This document shows, one piece after another, positions 24,295-34,489 of a stretch of 64,000 bases of DNA (position 1 is the first letter of the stretch; every line of letters starts with the position of its first letter). The DNA comes from Microbulbifer elongatus. Lineage in GTDB: Bacteria > Pseudomonadota > Gammaproteobacteria > Pseudomonadales > Cellvibrionaceae. The stretch is taken from assembly GCF_020524885.1 (NCBI RefSeq), contig NZ_JAIVKJ010000001.1:1612001-1676000 (forward strand), written 5' to 3'. Both the position numbers and the translations under genes were made by a program. A model generated the notes under the pieces. That model was given only the letters and a program-made list of their open reading frames with translations. It searched no databases and was not told the origin of the DNA.

Positions 24295-25674
24295 TTGCGT
24301 TACCTGCCTCTCGCTTTTGATTTAAAAAACCGTCCCTGTCTGATTGTCGGGGGCGGTGCCATCGCCACGCGCAAAGCGCGGCTACTCAATAAAGCGGAGG
24401 CCCGCCTGCTGGTGGTGGCTCCGGACATTACCGACGAGCTGCGCCAGCTGGTTCTCGCCAGCGGTGGCGAGTATATGGTCGGCACCTATCGCAAGGCGCT
24501 GCTGGACAACGTCGAGCTGGTGGTGGCTGCCACCGCCGATGCCGACGTCAACGCCCAGGTATCCGCCGATGCCCGCGCCCAACGGTTGCCGGTGAACGTT
24601 GTTGATTCGCCGGCACACTGTACCTTCACATTTCCCTCCATTGTCGAGCGCGGCCCTCTCGCCATTGGTATTTCCAGTGGCGGTTCAGCTCCTGTGCTTA
24701 CCCGCATGCTGCGAGCGCAGATAGAGACGCTGCTGTCCCCGGGATTGGGGCTGATTGCCGAGCTGGCCGGGCGCATGCGCGACAAGGTGAAGGCAGCGCT
24801 GCCGGAGGCGCAACGGAAGGATTTCTGGCACTGGGTGTTTAATGGCCCCATCGTCGGCCAGATAGAGCGCGGACACAAAGCCGAAGCCGAACAGTCACTG
24901 CTTGAAGAGTTACAGCGCTGGGAAGACAAGCCGGCGCCGAGCGGCGAAGTGTATCTGGTTGGAGGTGGCCCCGGCGATCCCGACCTGCTGACCTTTCGCG
25001 CTCTGCGCCTGATGCAGCAGGCAGACGTCGTGCTTTACGACAGGCTGGTATCTACCGAGGTGCTGGAGCTGGTTCGCCGCGACGCCGAGCGTATCTACGT
25101 TGGCAAGATGAAGCAGTTCCATTCGGTGCCCCAGGACGATATCAATCAGTTGCTTGTGGACCTGGCGAAAGAGGGCAAGAAAGTGCTGCGCCTGAAAGGC
25201 GGCGATCCGTTTGTCTTCGGCCGCGGCGGCGAGGAAATCGACAAGTTGGCAGAATCCGGAATCCCTTTCCAGGTGGTGCCGGGCATCACTGCTGCCATCG
25301 GTTGCTCTGCCTATTCCGGTATTCCACTGACTCATCGCGATCACGCTCAGTCTGTGCGCTTTATTACCGGGCACCTCAAGCAGGGCGAACTGGTGTTGCC
25401 CTGGGAAGAGCTAATCACCAGAAACCAGACCCTGGTGTTCTACATGGGCCTGACCGGCCTGCCCACCATTTCAGAAAAGCTGATCGCAAATGGAATGGAT
25501 GCGGATACACCGGCAGCGCTTGTGGAGAAGGGCACTACCCGCGACCAGCGGGTGATTGTCGGCACTATTCGCACACTGCCGAAACTGGCGGAAGAGCACA
25601 AAGTGGAAGCGCCCGCCCTGACGATTATCGGTGGCGTAGTGAAGCTGCGCGATAGCCTTGGCTGGTACCAGTAA
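24295..25674 (+). CDS. cysG: CysG, siroheme synthase (trifunctional)
   Basis: A 459-residue enzyme that makes siroheme from uroporphyrinogen III. The N-terminal half (1-200) is the precorrin-2 dehydrogenase/ferrochelatase, with the NAD-binding [17 protein letters not shown] and [14 protein letters not shown]. The C-terminal half (from about 215) is the SAM-dependent uroporphyrinogen methyltransferase, with [31 protein letters not shown] and [20 protein letters not shown]. Start is TTG at 24295, right where family similarity begins. Siroheme serves sulfite and nitrite reductases. Confidence 0.95.
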   Translation: MRYLPLAFDLKNRPCLIVGGGAIATRKARLLNKAEARLLVVAPDITDELRQLVLASGGEYMVGTYRKALLDNVELVVAATADADVNAQVSADARAQRLPVNVVDSPAHCTFTFPSIVERGPLAIGISSGGSAPVLTRMLRAQIETLLSPGLGLIAELAGRMRDKVKAALPEAQRKDFWHWVFNGPIVGQIERGHKAEAEQSLLEELQRWEDKPAPSGEVYLVGGGPGDPDLLTFRALRLMQQADVVLYDRLVSTEVLELVRRDAERIYVGKMKQFHSVPQDDINQLLVDLAKEGKKVLRLKGGDPFVFGRGGEEIDKLAESGIPFQVVPGITAAIGCSAYSGIPLTHRDHAQSVRFITGHLKQGELVLPWEELITRNQTLVFYMGLTGLPTISEKLIANGMDADTPAALVEKGTTRDQRVIVGTIRTLPKLAEEHKVEAPALTIIGGVVKLRDSLGWYQ

Positions 25675-25772
25675 GCCCGGTTTAAAAATCGGATTTACCT
25701 TCGGCATCCCTGACCCCATCGACTGGCAAACCCCTATCTATACTGAAAGAGGTGTTTGCCAGTGGTGGTTTT

Positions 25773-26036
25773 ATGTTGTGGGCTTTATTTCGTTTTTATT
25801 GCACTCTTCTGGTGCGCAGTTTTCTGCCCCAGGAAAGCGAAATCCTGTTGCCCGATGAAAACGACAGCCATCTGCGCCGCTATACCCGCAGTTACCGCAC
25901 CAAGCGGAACTGGGTTAAAAACCTCTGGATCGGCGCTTCGCTGCTAATGATCTGCTTTCCGCTCCTGCCGTTCGTGCTAGGGCTGGGGCTGCTCACCTCA
26001 TTTCTTTCTTTCGCGATTCTCGACGAAACCGCCTGA
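25773..26036 (+). CDS. Small membrane protein, function unknown
   Basis: About 87 residues from the ATG at 25773 (a GTG at 25752 would add seven). An amphipathic, hydrophobic N-terminus (MLWALFRFYCTLLVRSFLP) and a hydrophobic C-terminal hairpin (LWIGASLLMICFPLLPFVLG, LGLLTSFLSFAIL) flank a basic middle (RRYTRSYRTKRNWVKN). This predicts two or three membrane passes with a positive cytoplasmic loop. No family recognised. It lies about 100 bp behind cysG, convergent with the acylase gene. Confidence 0.5.
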   Translation: MLWALFRFYCTLLVRSFLPQESEILLPDENDSHLRRYTRSYRTKRNWVKNLWIGASLLMICFPLLPFVLGLGLLTSFLSFAILDETA

Positions 26037-26093
26037 GGACCATTTGAACAATTTCCGGCGGCATTAAAGCCACCGGAAACATAGCGCTCGCCC

Positions 26094-28451
26094 TTATTTC
26101 AGAGTCAGTACATATGCCGCAGACTTTTCTGTAAAGCTCGAGGGGTTACCTTCGACCCAATCGCGGTGACCATTGCCAAAGAAGGGCGATAGCGGATGTG
26201 CACTCTGGCCGGTGGCCATATGGAATACGCCCAGCTGCTCATGGCCTGGCGCCACAACCATGCGCTGTGAGGCGCCATTGGTGGCGGACTGGAAGCGCGG
26301 CATATGAGAGTCACCCGGCAGGTGATCCGCAGGCATCGCCGTGAACCAGTTGACCGCGGAAACCGCGCGTCCAAGCGGGTGCTGGATCTTCGCCGCATTC
26401 TGCACACCCCAGGTCTGCTGCGCGAGCGGGAGGCCGCCTTCGGCCATCTCTTCCAACACCTTGTCGAGGGCGGCAAGTTTCAGCGCTTTCCAGGATTCAA
26501 AATCCGGGTTCAACAAGTGCTCAGGTTCGCTGGAGAGCATCTCCCAGGCCGGGTATTCCACCTGGCGGTTGACGCGGCCAAACTTGAAGTCGGGATCATG
26601 CCGCTGCATGTAGGTCAGAACCGGCGCAGTGGAGAAATCGATAAAACGCAGGCGGAAATTGCGCACGATGCGATAGCCCACCGAGTCTGCGCTGGCACGA
26701 GCGCCCCAGTTTTCCAGCTGCTCCAACACGTCATCGTAGCCACCGGTGGATTCAATTAGCCGTACCAGATGGGCCTGCCAGCGCTCCAGGAATATCGCGC
26801 GGTCGTCCAGCTGGATGTCCAACAGGTCCTGCTCCGTGAATTGTTCGCGCGCAAACAGGTCGTCGCGAATCTGCTGCTGGCGCGCGCCCAGAGCGTAGCC
26901 ACCGTCACCCATTACTCGCAGGAACTCCCCGTCCATAGTGCGCGAGTTTGCAGTCCAGATCCGGTGTGATGGCGGGTTGTATACGCTGGGATGCTCTTCC
27001 AGCGGCAAATAGCCGTCCCAGTAAGCAGTGCCATCAGCCCAGCTTACTGACCGGTTACCATCGAGACCCACCCGGCGGGGAATCGGCCCCGCCACAGTCC
27101 AGCCAATGTTCCCTTCACTGTCGCCAAGAACAAAGTTCTGATGCGGAATACCGAACTCTGGAGCCATATCCATCGCAGTGCGCGTATTGGCTACGGTTTC
27201 CATGCTGATGATGTTCAGGTTGGCTCCACGCTGGTCATGCGCCACCCAGCGGTAGGCGAGGGGAGTGCCGTTGTGATCTTCGCCAATCACTGGCCCCCAA
27301 ATGGTTTTGCGAACCTCGAGTTCACTCGCGGGCTTGCCGCTGATCGCGATTTTTTCGCGTACGATTTCAAAGTCTTTCCAGCCTTCCGGTGCGCGGTATT
27401 GCTGGCCATTTTCCGAAATTTCCAACGGAATCAGGTCGCCCCAGTCGGCGGTGGTGTTGGTAAAGCCCCAGGCTACCTTGCCATTGCTGCCGGCAACGAT
27501 GATCGGGCCGCCGGGCAGGGTGGCGCCGCGCATGTTGAAATCCGTTCCCGGCACATTCCAGCCGGCCCGGTACCAGATGTTGGGTACCGTGATCGCCAGG
27601 TGCATGTCGTCTGCCACGATGGCGGCACCGTGCTCGGTGAGTGCGCCACCGACCACCCAGTTGTTACTGCCGAAGATCATGTCTTCGCTTTCCATCTTGC
27701 CGTAGGCCATGGGCTCGCTCTCATCTACCAGTGCGGCGATGTGAGTCTCCGGCAGGTTGATGGGCCCACGGGCGTCACCAATCAGCGGCGCATCCCAGAT
27801 ACCTCCCTTCGGCACGAAGAACTCATAGAGATCTCCGGGGAGCAGCTCCGCTAGCGCATTGTCGCGCAGCTCGAAGTTGCCAGTACGGCTCTGCAGGGTC
27901 ATGTACATGCTGAAAATGGTCAGCAGGCTGTCAGCGGGTTCCCAGGCGCGGGGTTCCTGGCGAAGCAGGGCATATTCCCATGGGTTTGCCCCCAGCTGTG
28001 AGAGCCCGTAATTGACGCCATTGGTGTAGTGCTCCAGCACTTCACGGTGGTTGGCAGGCATAGCGGCAATATTGCGTTCAGCGCGGGCGCGGAACTGGTG
28101 CAGGCGTACGCCCTGATCGTGTTCCAGCGCGGCCTCACCAACCAGCTCGGCGAGCTCACCGGCGGAGTTGCGTCGCAGCAGGTCCATCTGGAAAAAACGT
28201 TCCTGAGCGTGCAGGAAGCCGAGGGCAAATGCAGAATCGGTGCGGGACTCGGCATTGATGAACGGAATGCCCTGGGCGTCACGATGAATGGTCACAGGCT
28301 GGTTAAGCTGGCCAGAGGTAAGTTCGCCGGCTAATTGCGGCAGACTCTGGCGAAGCCATATCCATGCGGTCAGACCAGCTAGTAATAAAAGGACAAGCAG
28401 AGCGAGTAATCCGCGAGCCGTATATTTTGCCCATGGGTTGTTGTTCATCAT
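26094..28451 (-). CDS. Penicillin acylase family (Ntn-hydrolase) amidase
   Basis: A 785-residue precursor of the penicillin/cephalosporin/acyl-homoserine-lactone acylase family. An N-terminal membrane or signal segment (residues 14-32) points to the periplasm. The alpha-chain motif HAQERFFQMDLLRR lies near residue 81. The nucleophile is Ser262 in IFGSNNWVVGG, where autocleavage creates the beta chain. GSNGKVAWGFTNTTADWGD and the late HLPGDSHMPRFQSA segment are typical. The natural substrate could be an N-acyl peptide, a beta-lactam or an acyl-homoserine lactone; the sequence does not decide. Divergent from a TonB-dependent receptor gene 330 bp away. Confidence 0.9.
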   Translation of the reverse strand: MMNNNPWAKYTARGLLALLVLLLLAGLTAWIWLRQSLPQLAGELTSGQLNQPVTIHRDAQGIPFINAESRTDSAFALGFLHAQERFFQMDLLRRNSAGELAELVGEAALEHDQGVRLHQFRARAERNIAAMPANHREVLEHYTNGVNYGLSQLGANPWEYALLRQEPRAWEPADSLLTIFSMYMTLQSRTGNFELRDNALAELLPGDLYEFFVPKGGIWDAPLIGDARGPINLPETHIAALVDESEPMAYGKMESEDMIFGSNNWVVGGALTEHGAAIVADDMHLAITVPNIWYRAGWNVPGTDFNMRGATLPGGPIIVAGSNGKVAWGFTNTTADWGDLIPLEISENGQQYRAPEGWKDFEIVREKIAISGKPASELEVRKTIWGPVIGEDHNGTPLAYRWVAHDQRGANLNIISMETVANTRTAMDMAPEFGIPHQNFVLGDSEGNIGWTVAGPIPRRVGLDGNRSVSWADGTAYWDGYLPLEEHPSVYNPPSHRIWTANSRTMDGEFLRVMGDGGYALGARQQQIRDDLFAREQFTEQDLLDIQLDDRAIFLERWQAHLVRLIESTGGYDDVLEQLENWGARASADSVGYRIVRNFRLRFIDFSTAPVLTYMQRHDPDFKFGRVNRQVEYPAWEMLSSEPEHLLNPDFESWKALKLAALDKVLEEMAEGGLPLAQQTWGVQNAAKIQHPLGRAVSAVNWFTAMPADHLPGDSHMPRFQSATNGASQRMVVAPGHEQLGVFHMATGQSAHPLSPFFGNGHRDWVEGNPSSFTEKSAAYVLTLK

Positions 28452-28783
28452 CGGGATGCTCTCAGGTAAAAACCGGTGGTGTTATTTTGGGACTTGTCGC
28501 CCGTTTTGTTGATAGCTGAAGGGTGGCAGTCTAACAGTGTCTCCGCGCACGGTTGTAGTTACCAGAGGACTTTATCTGGTCACAAAACTGACGGTTTGGT
28601 TGAATATAATGCCAACATGGCGCACCAGTTCACATAAATTTGCTCCGAAACTGACCAGTCACAATAAAAAAGTCACTACAAGCTTTTCTTGGGACGGCGC
28701 TACCCGTAAGATGGCCCAACTTAACTATCAATAATGACCAATTTCCATCACGCTTTTCATATAACTAAAAACGCGAGGACGCG
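28452..28783. other. Divergent gap between acylase and TonB-receptor genes
   Basis: About 330 bp with no gene seen. It should hold both promoters. A consensus -10 TATAAT lies at 28605-28610 on the plus strand. Confidence 0.4.
28605..28610 (+). promoter_or_regulatory. Candidate -10 box for the TonB-dependent receptor gene
   Basis: A perfect TATAAT, but no good -35 at 17 bp. If used, transcription would begin near 28617 and give a leader of about 165 nt. An activator may be needed. Confidence 0.3.
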
Positions 28784-31360
28784 ATGATGTACAACGCCGA
28801 TCAGTCCGGAAAAAACCGTTCCTTTTCCCTGACCACACTCTCCGCTGCGATCGCTGTGACTACTGCTATGAGCAGTGCCGCTTACGCTGCAGAAATTGAA
28901 GAGGTGGTTGTTACCGCACAGAAACGTGCGGAAAACCTGCAGGATGTACCGATTGCCATCTCCGCCTTCACTGGCGATAGCATGAAGGCAATGGGTGTCA
29001 AAAATCTTACTGACCTGGGTAAATTCACCCCGGGCGTAGAAATGAACAACGACACCCCGCTGCAGCCGACCTACAGCGTCCGTGGTATTGAGACCGGTGA
29101 CTTCACCGTGGGCTCCGACCCGGCAGTAGCCGTTTACGTCGATGGCGTATATACCGGCCGTGGCGCAGGTGCCGAGATCCCGCTCGCCGATATCGAGCGC
29201 GTTGAGGTACTGAAGGGCCCGCAGGGTACCCTGTTTGGCCGTAACGCCACCGGTGGTGCTATCCACATTATTTCCAAGAAGCCTCAGGCGGACGACACCA
29301 CTGAGCTCAACGTGACTGCCGGTAATTACGGTCGCCAGTCCACGGATCTGCTGGTAAACCGTCAGCTGAGCGACACCCTGTATGGCCGCTTTACCGCGTC
29401 CACCAACCGTCGCGATTCCTTTGCGGACAACCTGGCCAACGGGTTCGAAGTAGGTAACATCGATACCCAGACCTACCGCGCATCCCTGCTGTGGGAGCCG
29501 ACCCCGGACACCGAAGTTCTGTGGCGCGCTGAGTACGGCGTTATGGATCAGGGCAGTGCACTGCGCAGCTCCATCGTTCCGTCTCTGCAGGCAGCTGACG
29601 GCGGCACCGACGTATTCGGTGATTACGCCCTGGATACCCCGACCATCGAAGACCGTGATTCCTGGGGCACATCCGTGTCTATCGTTCACGACTTCGAAAA
29701 CGTGACCTTTACCTCCATCACTGCCTACCGTGGCTTCGATGCCCACCTGCAGCAGGATGAGGACGGTACCGCGAACCCTGATTACATGTTTGGCTCCGCC
29801 AACTTCGATGATCAGACCCAGTTCTCCCAGGAGTTCCGTCTGAACGGCGCGACCGACACCCTGAAGTGGACCCTCGGCGCTTCCTACTCTCGTGAAGAGC
29901 TGGAGCACACCACCGACGCTTACTTCACCGCCGGCTCCCTGGAGTCCTTCGCGGTTTATGAAGGTGTCAAGGCTGCCTACGCAGGCGCTGGCCTGACCAC
30001 CACTCAGCTTGAAGATGCCGCTTACCAGCAGCGTCAGCTGATGATTGCCGGCGGCCTTGAAGGCGCGGCAGTTTCTACCTTTATCTACGACCTGATGGTG
30101 CAGTCTGGCCAGGCCGATGCACTGCTTCAGGCGCTTGGCGCTCCCGGTTTTGTTACCGCCGACATGCTCAACCGCGACCAAATGATCGGTCAGTTGATGG
30201 CTGGTATTTCTCCGTGGGTTGCCGAGGACACCCCCTGGAACGAATCCGTATTCAACGCGGGTGACTACCGTTCAGCGGCCATCTACGGTGACGCCACCTG
30301 GAGCCTTACCGACAAAATGGATCTGACCGTTGGCGCGCGTTACACCGCTGACGAGAAAGACTTCTCCATCGTCAGCAGCTACCAGAACGTACTGCCAATC
30401 GAGTTCGTCGGCGGCCCGGTTCAGCTGATGGCACCAGACGGTACTCCGCTTGGAGCATCCATTACTCTGCCTCCCGGCCAAATTGCTGAGATCCCGTTCG
30501 GCATCGCGTTTAACAACAACGGTAACCCGAACCTGAATCAGCAACTGAGTGATTCCTGGAGCGACCTGTCTGGCCGTATCGTGCTGGACTACCGCTGGAA
30601 CGACGATGTCATGACCTTCGTGTCCCTGGCTGATGGCTTCAAGGCCGGTGGTTTCAACAGCTTCAGCGCTGCGCCGGGTATCGATCCGTCTTTCGACCAG
30701 GAAAGCGTGACCAACCTCGAAATTGGTATGAAGAGCAGCCTGTTCGACAACGCTGTGCGCTTCAACGCGTCCGTATTCGCATACGACTACAAGAACCTGC
30801 AGCAGCTGGATCTGGTTGGTGCGCCCATCCCCAACTACTACCTGCGTAACGCAGATGCGGAAGGTCGCGGTGCGGAAATGGAAGTGCAGTGGGCGGCTAC
30901 CGACAACCTGTTTATTGCCGGTAACTACTCTTATTTGAATACAGAGTACACTCGCTACACGCTGTTGGATCAGCCTCCTGTAAATGAAGGCCCGGATGAT
31001 GATCGTACCGGTCAGCCTCGCGTTGGCACTCCGGAGAACAAGTTCAACATCATGGCCGAGTACACCTGGGCCCTGGCTCAGGGTGGTGACGTAACCCTGC
31101 GCGGTGACTACAACTGGACCGACGAGCGTGTCGGCTCCATCAGCGATCCGGCTCGTGTGATCCCGGATTACCAGCTGATGAACCTGCGCGCCGGCTGGAA
31201 CAGCGCTTCCGACCGTTACTCTGCAGCCCTGTGGGTGCAGAATGTAACCGACGAAGAGATTGCCGGTGGTTACGGTGGTACCGGTGCTGCGATCGGTGCC
31301 AGCCCGGCTTGGCGCTTCATGCCTCGCATGTACGGTGCCGACTTCACTGTGCGCTTCTGA
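28784..31360 (+). CDS. TonB-dependent receptor
   Basis: An 858-residue outer-membrane receptor. A signal peptide of about 36 residues ends near AAYA-AEIEE. The TonB-box/plug start reads EEVVVTAQKRAENLQDVPIA, followed by SVRGIETGDFTVGSDPAVAV and the plug signature IERVEVLKGPQGTLFGRNAT. The rest is a beta-barrel ending in an aromatic residue (ADFTVRF). The plug type with 'AQKRAENLQDVPIA' is common in marine gammaproteobacteria and sphingomonads and does not reveal the ligand. Codon bias (CTG, GGT, AAC) suggests high expression. GAGGA precedes the ATG. Two start codons in tandem (28784 and 28787). A terminator follows. Confidence 0.94.
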   Translation: MMYNADQSGKNRSFSLTTLSAAIAVTTAMSSAAYAAEIEEVVVTAQKRAENLQDVPIAISAFTGDSMKAMGVKNLTDLGKFTPGVEMNNDTPLQPTYSVRGIETGDFTVGSDPAVAVYVDGVYTGRGAGAEIPLADIERVEVLKGPQGTLFGRNATGGAIHIISKKPQADDTTELNVTAGNYGRQSTDLLVNRQLSDTLYGRFTASTNRRDSFADNLANGFEVGNIDTQTYRASLLWEPTPDTEVLWRAEYGVMDQGSALRSSIVPSLQAADGGTDVFGDYALDTPTIEDRDSWGTSVSIVHDFENVTFTSITAYRGFDAHLQQDEDGTANPDYMFGSANFDDQTQFSQEFRLNGATDTLKWTLGASYSREELEHTTDAYFTAGSLESFAVYEGVKAAYAGAGLTTTQLEDAAYQQRQLMIAGGLEGAAVSTFIYDLMVQSGQADALLQALGAPGFVTADMLNRDQMIGQLMAGISPWVAEDTPWNESVFNAGDYRSAAIYGDATWSLTDKMDLTVGARYTADEKDFSIVSSYQNVLPIEFVGGPVQLMAPDGTPLGASITLPPGQIAEIPFGIAFNNNGNPNLNQQLSDSWSDLSGRIVLDYRWNDDVMTFVSLADGFKAGGFNSFSAAPGIDPSFDQESVTNLEIGMKSSLFDNAVRFNASVFAYDYKNLQQLDLVGAPIPNYYLRNADAEGRGAEMEVQWAATDNLFIAGNYSYLNTEYTRYTLLDQPPVNEGPDDDRTGQPRVGTPENKFNIMAEYTWALAQGGDVTLRGDYNWTDERVGSISDPARVIPDYQLMNLRAGWNSASDRYSAALWVQNVTDEEIAGGYGGTGAAIGASPAWRFMPRMYGADFTVRF

Positions 31361-31385
31361 TCGCACGGACGAAAGAGCACGAGAG

Positions 31386-31413
31386 AGGGTCGGCATTGCC
31401 GGCCCTTTTTTTT
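31386..31413 (+). terminator. Terminator of the TonB-dependent receptor gene
   Basis: Stem AGGGTCGGC/GCCGGCCCT (one T-G pair) with a 3-nt loop and a run of eight T, 25 bp after the stop. Confidence 0.93.
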
Positions 31414-31549
31414 CGCCCGCATTTCTTGCCTAAACCCCCTGATCTCAAATTCCTGGCGCCAGTTGCCTCGACATTCACGGCAACAACATGGGAAAGCACC
31501 ACAATGGATGTATGATCAATAACAGCCATCGTAGTTGACGGACCATAGG

Positions 31550-32920
31550 ATGACTCTGATTTCAGAAGCGGGTTCAGGGGTATCGGGGAACAAAGTAACC
31601 AACCATTCGGAGCACCTGTACTGGCAGGAGCCTGAGAGAGAATTGTCTCTGGACGAGCGAGCGGCGCTGTTGCTCCGTTACCAGCGTGTACGCAGCGAAA
31701 CGGAAAGTCTCGTTGACCCGCTTACCGCAGAAGACATGCAGCTGCAGTCTATGCCCGATGCCAGCCCCAGCAAATGGCACCTTGCACACACCAGCTGGTT
31801 TTTCGAAACCTTTATCCTGCGCATACACCTTACGGGTTACCGCATCTATAACCCGGCTTTCCACTCCCTTTTTAATTCCTACTACAACACACTCGGTAAA
31901 CCCTTCTTGCGCCCGCAGCGTGGTCTGCTGTCGCGCCCCTCCATTGAGGAGGTTTTCGCCTATCGCAGCAGTGTTGATCGCGCTGTTGAACAGTGGCTCA
32001 CAGAAGAAGATGTTTTCTCCGAGCAGGCGAAACTACTGGTGTTGGGGTTGAACCACGAGCAACAGCACCAGGAATTACTGCTTACCGATATCAAGCACGC
32101 GTTTTCGATTAACCCGCTGCAGCCCGCTTACCGGGAAGACCTGGACATCGAGCCCGGAGTCGATGAAGTCTCGCCACCCGAATGGCTCTCGATCCCCGAA
32201 GACAATTACACCCTCGGCTGCGATGTCGAAATTTTTTGCTTCGATAACGAGGGGCCGGCACACCAGCGATTTCAGCAGGCTTTTCGGCTGAGTTCGCGTC
32301 TCGTTACCAACGGTGAGTACCTTGATTTTCTCCAGGATGGCGGATACGAAGAGCCGCGCCTGTGGCTTTCCGATGGCTGGAGCAGGGTGCAGGAGCAGAA
32401 AGCGCGCGGCCCGTTGTACTGGACCCGTGTGGATGGCGATTGGTTTCAGTTTACGCTCGCTGGATTGCAGCCTTTGGATCTTTCCGCGCCAGTTTGTCAT
32501 GTGAGTTTTTACGAAGCGGATGCATTCGCGAGCTGGGCGGGGTACCGCCTGCCGACGGAGTTTGAATGGGAAATTGCCGCCTGGTTGCATTGCCGCAGAG
32601 ATGCCGCGGACCGCGCGAACATGCTTGAGGCAAGAAACTTCCAGCCACTTGCGGAAGTGGAACCCACAGGAGACGAGCCACAGTTGCTGGGAAATCTTTG
32701 GCAGTGGACTTCTAGTGCCTATCTGCCGTACCCGGGTTTCCGGGCCAGTGCCGACGCAGTGGGAGAATACAACGGCAAATTCATGTGTAACCAGATGGTG
32801 CTTCGCGGAGGATCATGCATTACTCCGAAAGATCACATCCGAATCAGTTACCGAAATTTTTTCTACCCGCACCAGGCGTGGCAATTTACCGGAATTCGAC
32901 TGGCAGGAGAGCTACCGTGA
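31550..32920 (+). CDS. egtB: EgtB, ergothioneine sulfoxide synthase
   Basis: A 456-residue non-heme iron enzyme that joins hercynine to cysteine or gamma-glutamylcysteine with oxygen. The N-terminal DinB-like domain carries WHLAHTSWFFETFI and the iron-binding LNHEQQHQELLLTDIKHAF (HxxxHxE). The C-terminal formylglycine-generating-enzyme fold shows HVSFYEADAFASWAGYRLPT, EFEWEIAA, LGNLWQWTSSAY and the ending KDHIRISYRNFFYPHQAWQF. A TTG at 31535 is an alternative start. It overlaps egtD, the preceding pathway enzyme, by 4 bp. Confidence 0.94.
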   Translation: MTLISEAGSGVSGNKVTNHSEHLYWQEPERELSLDERAALLLRYQRVRSETESLVDPLTAEDMQLQSMPDASPSKWHLAHTSWFFETFILRIHLTGYRIYNPAFHSLFNSYYNTLGKPFLRPQRGLLSRPSIEEVFAYRSSVDRAVEQWLTEEDVFSEQAKLLVLGLNHEQQHQELLLTDIKHAFSINPLQPAYREDLDIEPGVDEVSPPEWLSIPEDNYTLGCDVEIFCFDNEGPAHQRFQQAFRLSSRLVTNGEYLDFLQDGGYEEPRLWLSDGWSRVQEQKARGPLYWTRVDGDWFQFTLAGLQPLDLSAPVCHVSFYEADAFASWAGYRLPTEFEWEIAAWLHCRRDAADRANMLEARNFQPLAEVEPTGDEPQLLGNLWQWTSSAYLPYPGFRASADAVGEYNGKFMCNQMVLRGGSCITPKDHIRISYRNFFYPHQAWQFTGIRLAGELP

Positions 32921-33909
32921 ACATGGCCGTTCAGACGACGTTGAGGGAAGAGGGCAGGGATACCCGCTCACTGGAGTGCAGCCATCTTGGACAATTTGAG
33001 GCGGATGTCCTCTCGGGACTCGCGGGCGCCCCTAAAACGCTCCCGTGCAAATATCTGTACGATGAAGCCGGGTCGAAGTTGTTTGAAGCCATATGCGAGC
33101 TGGATGATTATTATCTGACCCGCACCGAGGCGGATATATTCCAAAACAGCCTGGATAGTATGGCTGCATTTCTCGGGCCATCGACAATTCTGGTGGAGCC
33201 GGGAGCGGGCAACTGTGAAAAGGCTGAACCACTTTTGGGTCGTATGGACTCGCCACACGCGTATTGCCCCCTGGATATATCGCCGGAAATTCTGCTCGCG
33301 GCCCAACAACGAATCCAGGCTCGACTGCCAAACTTGAACGTAACACCAGTCATCGGCGACTTCACCAGTGAGGATCCATGGGCCGAGTTACCGGTGTCAG
33401 AGCACCGCCGGGTGATTTTCTTCCCCGGGTCGACCATTGGTAACTTTACCCCCGATCAGGCCAAGGGGCTTCTCAGGCAGTTTGCCAAATACCTTCGCGC
33501 GGGCGATGGACTGCTGATTGGCGCAGACCTGGTGAAGGACTCTGTGGTATTGGAACGCGCCTATCACGACAGCAAACATATAACGGAGCAGTTCAACAAG
33601 AATTTGCTGACCCGAATCAACAGCGAACTGAACGGCAACTTCGATGTTGATGCCTTCGCCCATCGTGCCTTTTACCATCGTTATCGCCAACGGGTAGAAA
33701 TGCATCTGGTAAGCCTTACACAGCAGACTGTAACCGTGTCTGGGCAGGAGTTTTCCTTTAAAGAGGGAGAGACCATACATACAGAAAACAGCCACAAATA
33801 CACGCTGAATGGTCTCAAGGAACTTCTTGAGCAGACCGGATTTAACCCGAAGCAGTACTGGACCGATAACAAACAACATTATGCGATCTATTATGCCAAC
33901 GTTCTTTAA
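32917..33909 (+). CDS. egtD: EgtD, L-histidine N-alpha-methyltransferase
   Basis: A 330-residue SAM-dependent enzyme that trimethylates histidine to hercynine. Hallmarks are LPCKYLYDEAGSKLFEAICE, LDDYYLTRTEADIF, VEPGAGNCEKAEPLL, and the catalytic region VIFFPGSTIGNFTPDQA. The C-terminal HTENSHKYTLNGLKELLEQT is typical. The start GTG at 32917 overlaps the egtB stop (GTGA) and has AGGAGA 7 nt upstream; an ATG two codons later is also possible. With egtB it forms a two-gene ergothioneine operon of the bacterial type lacking egtC and egtE. Confidence 0.95.
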   Translation: MNMAVQTTLREEGRDTRSLECSHLGQFEADVLSGLAGAPKTLPCKYLYDEAGSKLFEAICELDDYYLTRTEADIFQNSLDSMAAFLGPSTILVEPGAGNCEKAEPLLGRMDSPHAYCPLDISPEILLAAQQRIQARLPNLNVTPVIGDFTSEDPWAELPVSEHRRVIFFPGSTIGNFTPDQAKGLLRQFAKYLRAGDGLLIGADLVKDSVVLERAYHDSKHITEQFNKNLLTRINSELNGNFDVDAFAHRAFYHRYRQRVEMHLVSLTQQTVTVSGQEFSFKEGETIHTENSHKYTLNGLKELLEQTGFNPKQYWTDNKQHYAIYYANVL

Positions 33910-34444
33910 GAGAATTTCTGAAAATTTCGTGAAGCGATTTTGTTTTCGCAAGACAGCGCATTTGCTGTCTCTCGTGATAATCAGCTGTATTCTTGTCGCT
34001 TGCAGCACGACAAACAGCACGACAAGCAGTGCAGGCGGGCAGGGCGCACGTAGCGATATCGTCGTCTACAAATCCCCATTCTGCCTTTGCTGTAAAGAGT
34101 GGATGGCCCATCTCGAAGGCAACGCATTTAGCGTTTCGAGTGTGAATGGCTTGGATACTGCGGAAGTTAAACAGCAGTGGGGTATCCACCCGAGTATGCA
34201 GGGGTGCCATACGGGTGTATGGAATAATCAGTACGTATTCGAGGGGCATGTGCCCGCGCGACTAATCCGTAAGTTTCTGGCCAATCCGCCCAAAGGCAGT
34301 ATTGGTCTGGCGGTACCCGGCATGCCGAAGGGCAGCCCGGGAATGTACCGCGGCGGGGATTTTGAACCCTACGTGGTGTATGCCATTCTGGCGAATGGAG
34401 AGTATCGTTTCTACGAAAAAGTGACTGCGCCAGAGGCTGCATAG
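33893..34444 (+). CDS. DUF411 family metal-binding lipoprotein
   Basis: 183 residues from the ATG at 33893 (an ATG at 33881 is also in frame). A hydrophobic stretch ends in a lipobox LVAC (cysteine 37), so the protein is probably anchored in the outer or inner membrane facing the periplasm. The DUF411 domain follows: VYKSPFCLCCKEWMAHLEG, MQGCHTGVWNNQYVFEGHVP and LAVPGMPKGSPGM. DUF411 proteins are often linked to copper or other metal handling. It overlaps the egtD end by 17 bp, so it is part of the ergothioneine operon, an unusual partner. Confidence 0.87.
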   Translation: MPTFFKRISENFVKRFCFRKTAHLLSLVIISCILVACSTTNSTTSSAGGQGARSDIVVYKSPFCLCCKEWMAHLEGNAFSVSSVNGLDTAEVKQQWGIHPSMQGCHTGVWNNQYVFEGHVPARLIRKFLANPPKGSIGLAVPGMPKGSPGMYRGGDFEPYVVYAILANGEYRFYEKVTAPEAA

Positions 34445-34489
34445 CAGGGGGCAGCACCACAACCAAAGCATGCCGCGAGCACTGGTAAA

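Noticed and set aside
28757-30181. 474-codon minus-strand frame opposite the TonB-dependent receptor
   Set aside because: Shadow of the receptor gene; a second similar shadow covers 30272-31396. No start site or family signal supports either.
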